Below are positions 48,301-56,739 of a stretch of 64,000 nucleotides of DNA, one piece after another. Position 1 is the stretch's first letter. Each line of letters begins with the position of its first letter. The notes beneath the pieces are model-generated. The model was not told the DNA's origin, made no database searches, and worked only from the letters and a program-made list of their open reading frames with translations. Made by a program: the position numbers and the translations under genes. Source of the DNA: Melieria omissa (taxonomy: Eukaryota > Arthropoda > Insecta > Diptera > Ulidiidae); NCBI GenBank assembly GCA_963971225.1, contig OZ020269.1:93558865-93622864 (forward strand). Reading direction: 5' to 3'.

Positions 48301-51300
48301 CCAGTCAAAATTTCCTGATATTTGATTCACTGAAAGCGAAGTTAATAAGTCTGAAGTGACAGTATGTTTGTGTCATCGGTACAAAAAAGAGCATCGACCA
48401 CAGAGCCAATATTAAGTTTTCAGTGGCGCACACAGGATTTCATTCGCGTACAACTTTTTAACCGAATACTATTCGAAACTATATTTTGTACCAGACATTT
48501 TTTTGTTTGTGAAACGTTTAAACCCCCAAAAACCCCATGTCTGCGTCAATGCATGTTTTGTTTCAAACTTGGTTTAACTTTTACTGAAACATTTCAATTA
48601 TTGAACCATATTTATTGTGACATTTTTTTGTCTCATAACGTATGGGGAATGAAATATGGACAAACATCTTTTTGTCCACAGAAATTTTATTTTTCAAAAT
48701 ATAATGCTGAAATTTTTACTGTACAAACTACTAACAATTAATTTCAAGTACGAAACGTTTTTGTAACCATATCTATCGGCTTTTCTTATATTTAGGGGCA
48801 CTTTACGCATCGCCTCCTGAATACCCTTTGTATCAATTTGCCGCAGCTCTGTTTTGATTTTAGCTATGAATGAATCGACATTTTTGCTTGATAACCTTTT
48901 CCGAAGACTTTCCTTTTCAAATTGGCCCAAAAAGTCTCTATGGGTCCAAGCTACCACTACCAGACTTCCTTTGACTGGATTTTCCACTTCTATAAGCTAC
49001 AATGGTTTTGTAAATAAATGATTTTTTAAAACTTAACTCGCTGAAGTAATGGAAAATTTCACTTTTCTTTTTGTTTGGAAAACCAGTATTTGTAAACCAA
49101 TTTTGGCGGTCAAACTAGTTCAAAGACATTTTCATACTGAATTCATGTCAGTAGTCAACCGATATGCTATTGCCATGACAACTAATAGAGTATCGTAAAT
49201 TATACTCTGTTTTGATCCTACTTTTCACATATGTGAAAATATTTTCATTTGAAATTTGTCCATATTTCATTTCCCATACTTTAGCAGAGATTATGAGTGG
49301 AATTTGCAATTTAAAAACTGTCGCAAAGAGAGGAAATAATGATCAACAAGTTGGAAAACCTAAATCCATAATCACGGCAGATTCCATCAAAACTATGCAT
49401 GAACTCATCGAAAATTAGCCAAAGTCTTCATTGGAATTGAATTTGAAGCTCGCAATAACATAAATTTATTGCATTTATAAGCTTAGCTTATTTGTTAGTT
49501 TGATAGCCGAGTTTGAAGGGGAAGGTACCATTGATAGTAAATTGGAACAAGCAATGAAATTTATCCTTATGGTCTCAAAAAGTAAAACATAAAATAAAAT
49601 ACCATAACATTAAATATTCCTGACTTAAATTGAGTAGTTGAGTGAGTTTCAATTTGCAATATTTTATATTTTCCTTATTGACTTTGAAATTTGTTTTCAA
49701 AAAACCGAATGAATAAAAAATAAACAAATAAATAAATATGTATGTAAATATTAGAAAAAACTTGCTTGTGAATGAATCGACCTATTAACGTTGTGTTTGT
49801 TTATTTTACAGAAATTATCGCTCAACGCCGCGACCAAAGACTGAAATAATTGGCACCAAAAATGCAACCATTATTGATAAATGCAAATCACTCTACCAGC
49901 CTGAGTAAGTATGAAACTATTTGTGATACAACATTTGTGTAGAACAATACTTTTTTTTGCAATTCATGCGCCATAAACAGTTTTTTTATCGTAAAATAGT
50001 TTCAGAACTTAACGTACATTTTGTTTTGCAGTGATTTGTCACTGAACAAAAAATTAATCATAACAAGAAATCATGAAAATGTATGATTCAAGGGGAAAAA
50101 TTTCAGACGTATTTCCTTTCATTGAAAGTAATGTAAATTCTAAACTAGCAATTGGTATTTTAAATAGGAGAACGAAGAGAGTCACGTTGTAAGTAAGAAT
50201 GGATCTAGAATTCAAAAAATTCCAGTCCAGCTGAACTGGTTTTTTGCGAAGATTATGAAGTGGGCTACAATTTGTATAGAGAAAGTGAACCGAGTATTGA
50301 CTCAATTAAAACTAAGTATTAACTGAACCGGGTTTGTGAGCCTGTGCCTTGAACACTCCCAGTACTTTCATAATAATAGAGATCTCTAAGCATAAGTAAG
50401 CCTGCTCTCTTATTGATTATTATAAGCTGAAGAAAGAATTCTTTCCAAACAGCAGAACATCATCTAAAGTTATGGGATACATGTCGGCATGCCCCGTCAA
50501 GATGATTATCAGTATATCTGTGGCCATATGGAAGAGTAGCTTAAGTCGAAAATTAAAGTTTGAAAACAATGTGCACATAAATTGTGTACAATACATGGTT
50601 CTTTTAAAAGACTTGAGCTAAGAAGTAAACGCACATAATATTGTTAAAGGACAGGATTTTTCAAGTCGGATGAAATACATTTAAGCGCCTAGACTTCTAT
50701 AAAGCTCTAAACTTTACAATAACTCGATTCTCTTATGTCGACTTAAGGTACTCTTACTATTTATATGACCACACTGTGGTCACCACAGATTTATAGCATA
50801 GCATAGGATTATCAAGCACAAGATAAGATTATTAAGTGGATGCACAGGACGAAATTGGTCTCAAAATTGCTGTATAAAAGTTTAAAAAGTATCAACAGAT
50901 AGGAATTGGGCAACACAATTGATTCTATTGTGGGTAAAACGATATTCAACAATTCAGCTACAAATGGGTCGGTTAGTGTTGCCTGTTTGAGTTCCGCCTC
51001 GGTAGCGAAGAGTGGAGTGCACCGGGCTCCCATTCCAGTGGCCTTGCGTTCAATTCCTACCAAGCTTAGTCCCACGTTTTAAATTTTTCCAAATTTTCGT
51101 TACTTCTAATGGTTTCTCATGCCTTCTGCATAACCCAATCAAATCTTTCACCTTTGGACAAGGCCCTATCCTTCATTCTTCAAACTGTAGTGATGAGAAG
51201 ATTGTAGCATATTTCATAATCAATAACATTGGTACTAGCAGTGCCAGGTCAGACTAATGGAAACATGTCGCAACGCATACGTCATCCAAAATAAGATCAT

Positions 51301-53990
51301 CAAAGACACCAACCTTTGTGCTTTCCACCAACACCTCCTACAGCGGATGCACAAAGGGCGCTCTACACAACCCAGTAATAAACTTTCACATACTCAGGCG
51401 TAATTTTTCGGGGTCGACAGATGGCAGCCCTTCACCAAGGACTGCTAGCTATAGGTTTATCACCCACCTTGGGAGAACTTAAAAAAATTAATATAACCCA
51501 TATAAGTCATTGGCCTTGTTGAGGCCCTATGCTCCCAAGCGGACTCTATCAGCAGAAACTGTGCTGATTTAAAGATTCTTAGGGCTTCTCAGATAGGTTT
51601 AGAAAAGTCTTAGATAGTTAATTGCAGTGGTAATGGGAAACAGAATTCAGAGAAAAGGAAATATCAATCCTTGTTTGAGAGGACTCAATAGTCCAGCGAG
51701 TAGTGCGCTGGCTTTTCATACCAGAGTTTCTTGGTTCGATTCCTAGCTCTGGCTGGTTAAAGGCTCGTCTACTTCTATTACTATCCACAAGAAATAAATG
51801 AGAATCGTAAAAAAATCATAAGTGTTTTCGTAGAAAAGTTGGCATCTACTACCTATGGTTAGGAACGGAGGAACAGGAACGGAGAGGGTTTTTGGGATTC
51901 AAACCCCCACAAACATAGAATTGCTGGTGCAGAATATGGTTTCGTATGGATTTGGACTCAAAAATTGTACGCAAAACCCCGAAGTAATATTCTGTCTGCG
52001 CCACTGGCTACACCGTAATACAGAGATCGACAAAAGACTCAAAAAAGTGCGACTAAGTCCACATCCATCAAACAAAACCTACACTTATTTACAGCAAATC
52101 GTCCCCTGAGAAAACGATTGTCGTATGTGCTATTAAATTCAATGGAACATACGACATTCGTTTTCTCAGCCGACGAAATGTTCATATCAATTTGATTCAA
52201 AATATGTTCTCGTATACCCTCAAACATTTTACGAAATTAACTTGACACGTTTTCATTTAAATCTTATTGCAGTGCTGAAGAGGTCGAAGAGGAGATTGAA
52301 CTACGCGACAAAAACTTCAAGCACATTCAGCCCATACTGGATGAGCTCATCAAAACCGAAGAGACCTATGTGGAGAATCTGCGGATAGGCCTTGCAAACT
52401 ATGGTAACATATTCCAGCGCAAAGATTTGCCCATTGGGCTGCGCGGCAAGAAATATGTGCTCCTGGGCAATATTGGACAAATTCTCGAATTCCACGAGGA
52501 GGAGTTTTTGCCAATGCTGCATCGCAATCGACGCGATCTCAAGCGGCTGTTCGATGAGTTTCAGCATTTCATTGATGTAAGTTTTTAATAATTGCAGTGA
52601 CATTACAATAAATTAAATAAATTTTTTTTATCGATATTGCAGCAAAATTTCTTCTACTGTTATGTCATATTCACCATGAACAAGCAACGTTCGCTGAAGC
52701 TTTGCGATGTGTACAAAAACTACTTTAAGGTGAAATTGAACTGGAATTTTGTTTATAAAATTGCTTTTTAAATGGATTGAATTTATGCTTTTAGCATTTA
52801 CAAAATGATTTGGATGACAAGTTGGGCATCAACAGTTTTCTCGTGCAGCCCATACAACGCATGGCGCGCTATCCGTTGCTGTTGCAGCAGTTTATTTCGG
52901 TAAACACTGACAACTTACACTGATCAAATAGACATTTTCATGAAATTATTTTTTATTTTTATTATTTTCCATTAATCACAATAGACGCTTTTCAAGCACC
53001 GCGACTACATCATGAAACCGCTTATCGAGTCCTGCTGCCGCTTGGAGAAGAAAATGCGCACACTGCTCACCACCACCAACGAATCGGAGGTCATCAACGA
53101 CATTGTTGACTGCAATGAGGTTCGTACTTGTTTCACTTTACCCCTCCTTTCACTTCATAACCTTTTTCATTCATTCCTTCATTTTATCTGCTTGCAGTTC
53201 AACGTCTTCCATCAGGGCAAATTCCGCAAGGTCAGCGACTTTAACGTTGTCGATCACACGCTGAAACGCACCTATCGCGCCAAGGTTTTCATCTTCGACA
53301 AGTGCATCATCTACACCGAAGTGAAGGGCAAAAGTTTGGTCTTCCACGGCCGCTATCCGTGCGAGCACATCGGAATCGTGGCCAAAACGAAACACTTCAC
53401 GCTCTTCTATGAGCGCCGCAAGCAACAGGAGTGCGACTTCATTGGCGATCCGGCACTCATCGAGCTGTGGCTGGACCTCATACGCGACATGATCAATGCG
53501 TTCGTCACCGAGGAGCGGCAAAAGCTGCAGGAGCGCTACTCGCGCGAAAACGATCATCTGCACCGCAAGCCGCCCAGTTTGTCGTTATTTCGCGACTCGA
53601 ATCGTTTCAGCTCGGACAGCGGCATTGGCAACATTTGGGTAATGCCCAAGCCGGAAGTCGAGGCCGAGACGGGCAACAATCGCACCACCTGGTATGCGGT
53701 CAGCTAAGACGGCAATATTTGTGAAATTTATGTCCATGAACGAAGCAACCAACTAATTAAGTCAAATCAGCCAGCAAAGAGTGTAAATTGAAAATGCCAA
53801 AAAATATTTAAGGAATTTTTGCTTTATTAGGTTTTTGTTATTGTAATGTGAAGCAGCACCTCTGCGAAAATGATGTATTAAAAGCAAATGATGATAAAAA
53901 ATATATTATAGCTACGTAGTGGTAAATACTTAGACTAGTTAATGAATGTATATAGACAGGTTTGAATATTTGTCACAAATAAAAAAATAA
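36275..53990 (+). CDS. Dbl-family RhoGEF (DH-PH protein), complete, 7 coding exons
   Basis: Coding exons are 36333-37330, 49812-49904, 52273-52576, 52643-52729, 52795-52899, 52985-53119 and 53198-53707 (TAA at 53705). Every join keeps phase: AG+A gives Arg333, GA+T gives Asp364, and the other junctions are phase 0. The product is 743 residues. Residues 1-364 are Ser/Pro/acidic low complexity, probably disordered. The DH domain spans about 378-565, with the first conserved helix at ELIKTEETYVENL (388-400) and the signature QPIQRMARYPLLL (512-524). The PH domain spans about 577-676 and carries the expected C-terminal helix Trp (W665, in ELWLDLI). The tail is basic and contains SSDSGIGN (712-719). 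Such proteins activate Rho-family GTPases by nucleotide exchange, with the PH domain helping membrane contact. The start ATG 36333 has a good fly context (CAACATGG). I cannot name the Drosophila orthologue from sequence alone. The family call is near certain; the target GTPase is unknown. Confidence 0.95.
36333..37330 (+). CDS. RhoGEF coding exon 1 (N-terminal disordered region)
   Basis: This exon encodes residues 1-332 and ends at AAAG|GTGAGT in phase 2. It is GC-rich with clear fly codon bias (many third-position C/G), unlike everything around it. The product is rich in Ser, with His/Ser and Gly/Ser runs at about 33-80 and acidic blocks at about 210-260. RRSGRRISVE near residue 28 looks like a basophilic kinase site (inference). 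A strong 3' splice site (TTTTTCGCTTTTAG) sits at 36274, so 36275-36332 is probably the end of the 5' UTR, joined to one or more upstream non-coding exons not located with certainty. Confidence 0.93.
37700..38185. repeat. Diverged tandem repeat, about 150-bp unit, 3-4 copies
   Basis: Each unit has GTCAACxAxGxGTTAAGAGTTT, GGAGAAA, AATTGACTT(G/T)AAATAT, GTGAAA and CACGTG(C/T)TT. Units start near 37715, 37860, 38010 and 38135. Divergence indicates age. A satellite-like array in intron 1. Confidence 0.6.
38190..39480. other. Intronic sequence, GTT-rich; no feature beyond low complexity
   Basis: The region 38620-38970 is dominated by TTGTTGTTATTATT-type tracts, which create open frames on both strands without biological meaning. 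Confidence 0.4.
39495..39710 (-). mobile_element. Non-LTR 3' end fragment with CCTAA tail (minus strand)
   Basis: On the minus strand the fragment reads through GCTTCCCAAAAAATTCCGTC, then AACCCGGTTTTTAAGAACG and ACCCAATGGGGTCTCAGGGT, and ends TTTAACCTAACCTAACCC. Tail and composition match retrotransposon 3' UTRs; no domain remains. Confidence 0.5.
39711..41140. other. Intronic AT-rich sequence without recognised features
   Basis: No repeats, domains or splice-consistent exons were noticed. Homopolymer A and T tracts are frequent. Confidence 0.35.
41140..41430 (+). mobile_element. Non-LTR 3' UTR fragment plus short tandem duplication
   Basis: CTTCATGATGGGCCTTAGAG followed by ACCTTCAAGTGT matches the fragment at about 43600-43640 (CATCATAATGGGGCTTAAGG, CCTCCAAGTGT). 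It is followed at 41330-41420 by a 55-bp duplication of AACTAGT...CATATTTTGTCATAGTTT. Confidence 0.5.
41500..41790. repeat. Dispersed short duplications
   Basis: CTCCCCAAGGATATTTAATT then GAATAAAGAGGTC (about 41552) and CTCTCCAAGAAGATTATATT then GAATAAAGAGGTC (about 41730) are diverged copies about 180 bp apart. 41800-42580 shows nothing recognisable. Confidence 0.45.
42596..42651. repeat. Short hairpin: 16-bp arms, 22-base loop
   Basis: CCGATATATCGGCTCT (42597-42612) and AGAGCCGATATATCGG (42635-42650) are exact inverted repeats. Each arm also contains its own palindrome CCGATATATCGG. Confidence 0.75.
42730..43400 (+). mobile_element. Non-LTR RNase H region remnant
   Basis: One frame reads LTSKNLIICVSSQAAVRAMN, then SNTVKWKRFMECHKSQ, a decayed RNase H segment. 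VPDYNGDFSRKERMNWLGN follows after a stop and matches the VPGHxDxxGNExADELA motif position. A related 3' UTR continues at 43520-43680 after the MITE. Confidence 0.6.
43409..43518. mobile_element. hAT-type MITE copy, 110 bp
   Basis: Left end CATTGGCGCACACAGG and right end CCTGGGTGCGCCCCTA are inverted repeats with few mismatches. The interior shares CAAAACACAAAAATTG and ATATGGTTTCGAATGGTA with 30574-30679. No clear target duplication. Confidence 0.65.
43519..43690 (+). mobile_element. Non-LTR 3' UTR fragment with CCTAAC tail
   Basis: CATCATAATGGGGCTTAAGG and CCTCCAAGTGT match 41250-41280. It ends TTACCTAACCTAAC. Probably the 3' end of the RNase H remnant to the left, separated by the 110-bp MITE. 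Confidence 0.5.
43871..44102. mobile_element. TIR element family AGTGNTGCCAGAT, copy C, 232 bp, inverted
   Basis: The left end AGGTTGCCAGATACC and right end ATTGCAACACT are the family termini in reverse orientation. The interior is built of AATCTCCTAAGAGGCCAAGA and CTCTAAATCTCTAAATC-type repeats. Shorter than copy B. Confidence 0.6.
44458..45082. mobile_element. TTAA-flanked TIR element, 625 bp (piggyBac-type MITE)
   Basis: The ends CCCATTTTCGGCCGCT and AGCGGCCGAAAATGGG are exact inverted repeats, each abutting TTAA (44454-44457 and 45083-45086). TTAA targets and CCC termini are the hallmark of piggyBac-type elements. A second inner pair, GGTCGATTTTTCGACCA-type, occurs at 44716 and 45049. 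No transposase. Confidence 0.85.
45087..46970. other. Intron 1 sequence without recognised elements
   Basis: 45600-46560 is less AT-rich with (TG)n/(CA)n microsatellites (46163-46180, 46522-46540) and has the look of conserved regulatory intron DNA. No exon or repeat recognised. Confidence 0.3.
46970..47515. repeat. Tandem repeat, about 175-bp unit, three copies
   Basis: Units begin near 46980, 47148 and 47335 with GTTGCTAGCAATGA / GCCAACAATGAGCAAAG / GTTGCCAACAATAAGCAAAG. All contain AAAATTGCATGCGATTT, TCAGTATTGAA, AACATAT and GTATTTAGTTTTGG. Each also contains a splice-acceptor-like TTTTTGCAGCTT or variant. Confidence 0.8.
47640..48350. repeat. Diverged tandem duplication upstream of the mariner remnant
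   Basis: CAGGTACATCTTTCCCCACT then TTCCAGTAAAAATTTTATCA (47856) recurs as TAGGTACATCTTTTCCCACT then TTCCAGTCAAAATTTCCTGA (48279). CAGTGAAC and GGATCACTAA-type segments are shared too. Period about 420 bp. Confidence 0.55.
48421..48551. mobile_element. hAT-type MITE copy, 131 bp, inside a mariner remnant
   Basis: Left end CAGTGGCGCACACAGG, right end CATGTCTGCGTCAATG. The interior matches 30574-30679 in reverse orientation (AATACTATTCGAAACTATAT). It interrupts the mariner frame between ...EPILSF and CFKLGLTFTETFQLL. The flanks TAAGTTTT and CATGTTTT match at 6 of 8 bases, a decayed target duplication. Confidence 0.7.
48643..49276 (-). mobile_element. Tc1-like element remnant, 634 bp, inside the mariner
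   Basis: Ends TGGGGAATGAAATATGGACA and TGTCCATATTTCATTTCCCA are near-exact inverted repeats flanked by TA (48641-48642, 49277-49278). The minus strand at 48940-48730 reads SLRKRLSSKNVDSFIAKIKT, ELRQIDTKGIQEAMRKVP and ADRYGYKNV, the C-terminal end of a Tc1-type transposase. Internally deleted. Confidence 0.75.
49812..49904 (+). CDS. RhoGEF coding exon 2 (small linker exon)
   Basis: This 93-nt exon lies between TTATTTTACAG and GA|GTAAGT. It encodes a basic linker (NYRSTPRPKTEIIGTKNATI, then IDKCKSLYQP). Phase fits both neighbours (AG+A before, GA+T after), which is strong support although the exon is short and stands 12.5 kb from exon 1 and 2.4 kb from exon 3. Confidence 0.9.
51000..51065 (+). 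repeat. tRNA-like sequence, copy 1 (probable SINE head)
   Basis: TAGCGAAGAGTGGAGTGCAC, then CGGGCTCCCATTCCAG and GCGTTCAATTCCTACC resemble A-box, anticodon arm and B-box of a tRNA. It aligns well to 51687-51757. The acceptor stem does not pair, so it is not a working tRNA gene. Confidence 0.45.
51264..51401 (+). repeat. Dispersed repeat, copy 1
   Basis: Shares ATGTGTCGCAACG-type start, AAAGACACCAACCT and CACAACCCAGTAATAAACTT plus TCACATAC(T/G)CAGG with 57801-57902. This copy has about 35 extra bases inside. Origin unknown; may be retrotransposon UTR. Confidence 0.6.
51687..51757 (+). repeat. tRNA-like sequence, copy 2 (probable SINE head)
   Basis: TAGTCCAGCGAGTAGTGCGC, TGGCTTTTCATACCAG and TTGGTTCGATTCCTAGC give A-box-like, anticodon-arm-like and clear B-box-like (GGTTCGATTCC) sequences. 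The anticodon cannot be assigned because the arm does not fold cleanly. Better preserved than copy 1. Confidence 0.5.
51873..52006. mobile_element. hAT-type MITE copy in RhoGEF intron 2
   Basis: The interior matches the family (ATTCAAACCCCCACAAACAT, then GCTGGTGCAGAATATGGTTT) and the right end is TGTCTGCGCCACTG, the reverse complement of the family terminus. The left end is decayed. Confidence 0.6.
52100..52175. mobile_element. 76-bp palindromic mobile element, copy 2, in RhoGEF intron 2
   Basis: Same length and largely the same sequence as 7212-7287 when reverse-complemented. Ends are CGTCCCC and GCCGACG, and the arms contain GAGAAAACGATTGTCGTATG and CATACGACATTCGTTTTCTC. It is flanked by AAAT at 52096-52099 and 52176-52179. 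It lies 97 nt before the DH exon acceptor, so it is transcribed as a hairpin in the RhoGEF pre-mRNA. Confidence 0.8.
52273..53119 (+). CDS. RhoGEF coding exons 3-6 (DH domain)
   Basis: Four exons, 52273-52576, 52643-52729, 52795-52899 and 52985-53119, are separated by introns of only 65-85 nt, all GT-AG and all phase 0 between them. Together they encode residues 365-574, the catalytic DH helical bundle. The conserved region 1 motif (TEETYVENL) and the long conserved helix (VQPIQRMARYPLLL) are intact, so the domain should be active. The tight introns contrast with the two large transposon-filled introns upstream. Confidence 0.94.
53198..53707 (+). CDS. RhoGEF last coding exon (PH domain and C-terminal tail)
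   Basis: The exon follows CTTGCAG at 53197 and encodes residues 575-743. Residues 577-676 form the PH domain, with strands such as FHQGKFRKVSDFNVV and RAKVFIFDKCIIYTEV and the closing helix ELWLDLIRDMI. The tail after 680 is basic and Ser-rich and ends in TTWYAVS. SSDSGIGN resembles but does not complete a DSGxxS phosphodegron. No SH3 or PDZ-binding end is evident. Confidence 0.94.
   Translation, partial: FNVFHQGKFRKVSDFNVVDHTLKRTYRAKVFIFDKCIIYTEVKGKSLVFHGRYPCEHIGIVAKTKHFTLFYERRKQQECDFIGDPALIELWLDLIRDMINAFVTEERQKLQERYSRENDHLHRKPPSLSLFRDSNRFSSDSGIGNIWVMPKPEVEAETGNNRTTWYAVS
53708..53990 (+). promoter_or_regulatory. RhoGEF 3' UTR with polyadenylation signal
   Basis: AT-rich sequence directly after the stop contains ATTAAA near 53877 and a canonical AATAAA at 53978-53983. 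The latter is the most likely polyadenylation signal, giving a 3' UTR of about 300 nt. A further AATAAA near 54211 is an alternative. Confidence 0.55.
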
Positions 53991-55740
53991 TTGAATCAAA
54001 ATTAATAAAAAGATTACAGGAAAAAATTATGTACATGGCTGCATGTTTTTCAAACAATTATGAAGTTAAAAATAGCAACGTTTGAATGCGTTCAACTCTG
54101 AGGAAATCGTAGTTTGGTGGACGAAAACTTTTGTGTTTAGAAAATTTCAATGTGATTTGAGTGGAAATATTTAGTTATTCATATTTATATTGAATTTCAG
54201 TTATTCCAATAAATAAGAAAAAATCATAAGGGAATTAAAACTGCTCAAACATATAAATTGTTAAGTCATTTATAATTTGAATTGCAGTAAAGTGATGATA
54301 GGAATTAGTGTCCCACCGAAGATTTGGTTTCATTTTTGTCGAATATTAGAAAAACTGATGAAACTTAGTTTTGGTTTGGATTTGCCTTTGAAAAGTCGGT
54401 TTCGGTCGATCACTACAGTCTAAGAAATTGTATTATAACGAAATCTTCAATGTTCCATACTTCTTCATTTATGATCCAGTCTCACTCCAAGAGACTACTA
54501 ACGAGTCCTGTTTTGTAAAAAAGTTGAGGTCTTGTAAATTGAAATTAAGTTTCGAAGTCGATAAGACAAATTTGAAATTTCAAATGACAAAATTTACAGC
54601 CTTCAATGGGAACAAAAAAAAAACTCATTTGATAAACCAATTGGATAAAGGGTACTAAATTTAATTGCCCAATATTTTTTTTAGAAAAAAATATTACCTT
54701 GTAACATATCTGGAATAAGTGCAAAGCACTAGAAAGCGGAAAGTATTTATGAGGCTTTTTTTATAAAAACAAAACAAGAACAATTGTGCAACGTAGTTGA
54801 GTTAAAAATGAGTCGATATCAAAGTTGAAGTTTAATGACGAAAATATTTTCAAACTGAAGAGAATCAGGTCGCCACGTCCCACAATGATTCGACTCTATA
54901 CAATCATGGAACAAAATTAGAACGAGTGATCTGTTCTTAAAATCTGTTTTGTTAATATACAAAAAAAATTCAGGAACATACTTTCACATACTTTTTACAT
55001 TTCACACATTTTCTTCTAAGTTTTGCTAATGTTTAGATTTTTTATTTTAAAAAATATTTTAAATTAAATGTCAAATAGAAACCTTAGCTTAACAATTTTT
55101 GAGAAAACATTAAAAGCGAAAATGCCTACATCAATTCTTAATCTATATTGAAAGTTTTAACAACTTCTTGTTAACCATGAATTTGGACAACTTTTTTTTC
55201 TCAACAGAAAACATGTGTTTAAATTTTGTTGTGAAAAAGTTACGACTTGGGGCAGCTTTTAATGGATTTTTTGTACAGATTTTTTTCAGTTTTCTTAATG
55301 TCAGTTTTACCTTTCAAATTACATCAGAATCGTTAAATTCTGAGACTTTAAATTTTTGGAATATTGTCTATGGAACGAATCACTAAGCGTCTGTATGAAT
55401 AGTTGCCCCTGTATTTTTGTTTTTTGTTTGAGACTAAGTTGAAACCAATCAGAACAGGTCAAAGTGGGCAGAAGGTTTGGACTATCTTTGGTCAAACACT
55501 AAGTAAGAAAATGTTAATGATTTATTGTTAACGATTTGTCCCAATAACACGTGGAAAAGTGAAATTAAAGCATTCATTCATGTAGGCGTGTATGAAGTTT
55601 TTAAGAAAAATATTGATGTTATTATGTTATATGCGATGTTTGGTTGGGTTAAAGAACAAAGGAGTAAATTAAGATTAAAAAACGAACTAACATTTTTTTA
55701 GCAAAGTCTGCTGCTTTGATCTTTGAAAACCCTTTAGCAG
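53991..55740. other. Intergenic AT-rich sequence without recognised genes
   Basis: No repeats or coding signals seen beyond scattered poly-A/T tracts. Confidence 0.35.
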
Positions 55741-55749
55741 ACTTTGTGT

Positions 55750-55990
55750 GTTTGGTTAGGTTAGGTTAGGTTTGACACACATTTTAAACATATGTGGAAC
55801 GACAATTTTGTGTACTTCTGTCCGATCCTGGGTTGCATGTGTAGTGGCATAAATAACCGTAGATCAGCTGAGTTGTTTGCAGCAACTTAGTATGATCCCT
55901 CAACGTCGCTTGTCGTTATGGTCTGATCTTTCGCCGGGACACTTATCTCACATTGTGAATACCACCAATGTGTTTTCAACTTATTGGTAG
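55750..55990 (-). mobile_element. Possible non-LTR 3' fragment with CCTAA tail
   Basis: On the minus strand the segment ends TCAAACCTAACCTAACCTAA, the same tail type as the fragments at 16766 and 39495. The body (55785-55990) shows no domain. Confidence 0.4.
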
Positions 55991-56024
55991 CAATGTTGCT
56001 TTAATCGAATACATAATTTTCATA

Positions 56025-56529
56025 CGAGGGCGGGTCAATAAGTCCGTGACTTTTTGAATGATAAAAAGTTATTTTATTTTTCAACGTAGTCTCCTTTGAG
56101 ATCTATACACTTAGCCCAACGTTTCTCCAGTTTTTTTATCCCTTCCGAAAAATATGATTTGTCGAGGTCTTCAAAATAGGCATTTGTTTGTGAGATGACT
56201 TCGTCATTGGAAGCAAATCTCTTTCCGCCGAGCCATTTCTTCAAGTTTGGGAACAAGAAATAGTCACTTGGGGCTAGATCGGGTGAATAGGCGGGATGAG
56301 GAAGCAATTCGTAGCCCAATTCATGGATTTTTGCCATGGAAACTGCACATGTGTGCACCCGTGCACACGAAATTCACCTTTTTCCATTTTCTTCTCAGTC
56401 AACGCGGTCGCAGCTTGTTCAATTTTTGACAAGAGTCAACTGACAGATGACTGTTGACGGAAGCAGTGTTGCCATTTCAATTAAGAGGCGGGAAATTCAA
56501 AAAGTCACGGACTTATTGACTCGCCCTCG
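56025..56529 (-). mobile_element. mariner deletion derivative, 505 bp, with intact ends
   Basis: Terminal repeats CGAGGGCGGGTCAATAAGTC plus CGTGACTTTTTGAAT and their complement flank the element; TA lies at 56023-56024 and 56530-56531. On the minus strand a start MEKGEFRV is fused, out of frame, to the C-terminal third: LGYELLPHPAYSPDLAPSDY, FLFPNLKKWLGGKRF and EKRWAKCIDLKGDY. The centre of the transposase is deleted. The ends are well kept, so it could be moved by a full-length relative. Confidence 0.85.
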
Positions 56530-56739
56530 TATATCTTTCAACCTGTGCTCCAATCCCACAGGTTGTGGGTTCAGTTCAACAGTCATGGTGCCGCCCCCTA
56601 GTTTTTCCTTTTATCGAATTGCTTTCCATCCCTTCAACATTACCCAGATAAATCTCTTTATCGGTATTTGGATAAACTAATATCTTTTCCACGCCATTTG
56701 TATTGAGCAGCTCACAGCAAATTTTCATATCCAGTAGCC

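Larger units (their letters stand above)
48364..49440 (+). pseudogene. mariner-type transposase remnant split by two insertions
   Basis: Pieces in order: MFVSSVQKRASTTEPILSF (48364), a 131-bp MITE, CFKLGLTFTETFQLLNHIY (about 48559), a Tc1-like element (48643-49276), then NDQQVGKPKSIITADSIKTM (about 49340) and HELIEN. This is the N-terminal DNA-binding part of a mariner transposase; the catalytic part is absent. Homologous to the decayed copy at 10378-10640. Confidence 0.65.
37331..49811 (+). other. RhoGEF intron 1, 12.5 kb, transposon-rich
   Basis: Bounded by GTGAGT and TTATTTTACAG. Contains tandem repeats (37700-38180, 46970-47515), GTT-rich tracts (38620-38960), non-LTR fragments, TIR elements and a split mariner, annotated separately. 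No coding sequence of the host gene was found inside. Confidence 0.8.
49905..52272 (+). other. RhoGEF intron 2, 2.4 kb
   Basis: Bounded by GTAAGT and TCTTATTGCAG. Holds two tRNA-like sequences, one copy of a dispersed repeat, a hAT-type MITE and the second 76-bp palindrome, annotated separately. 49905-50990 shows nothing recognisable. Confidence 0.8.

Noticed and set aside
51687..51757. Functional tRNA gene
   Set aside because: The T-arm region is good but the acceptor stem does not pair and the anticodon arm is irregular; a tRNA-derived repeat explains it better.
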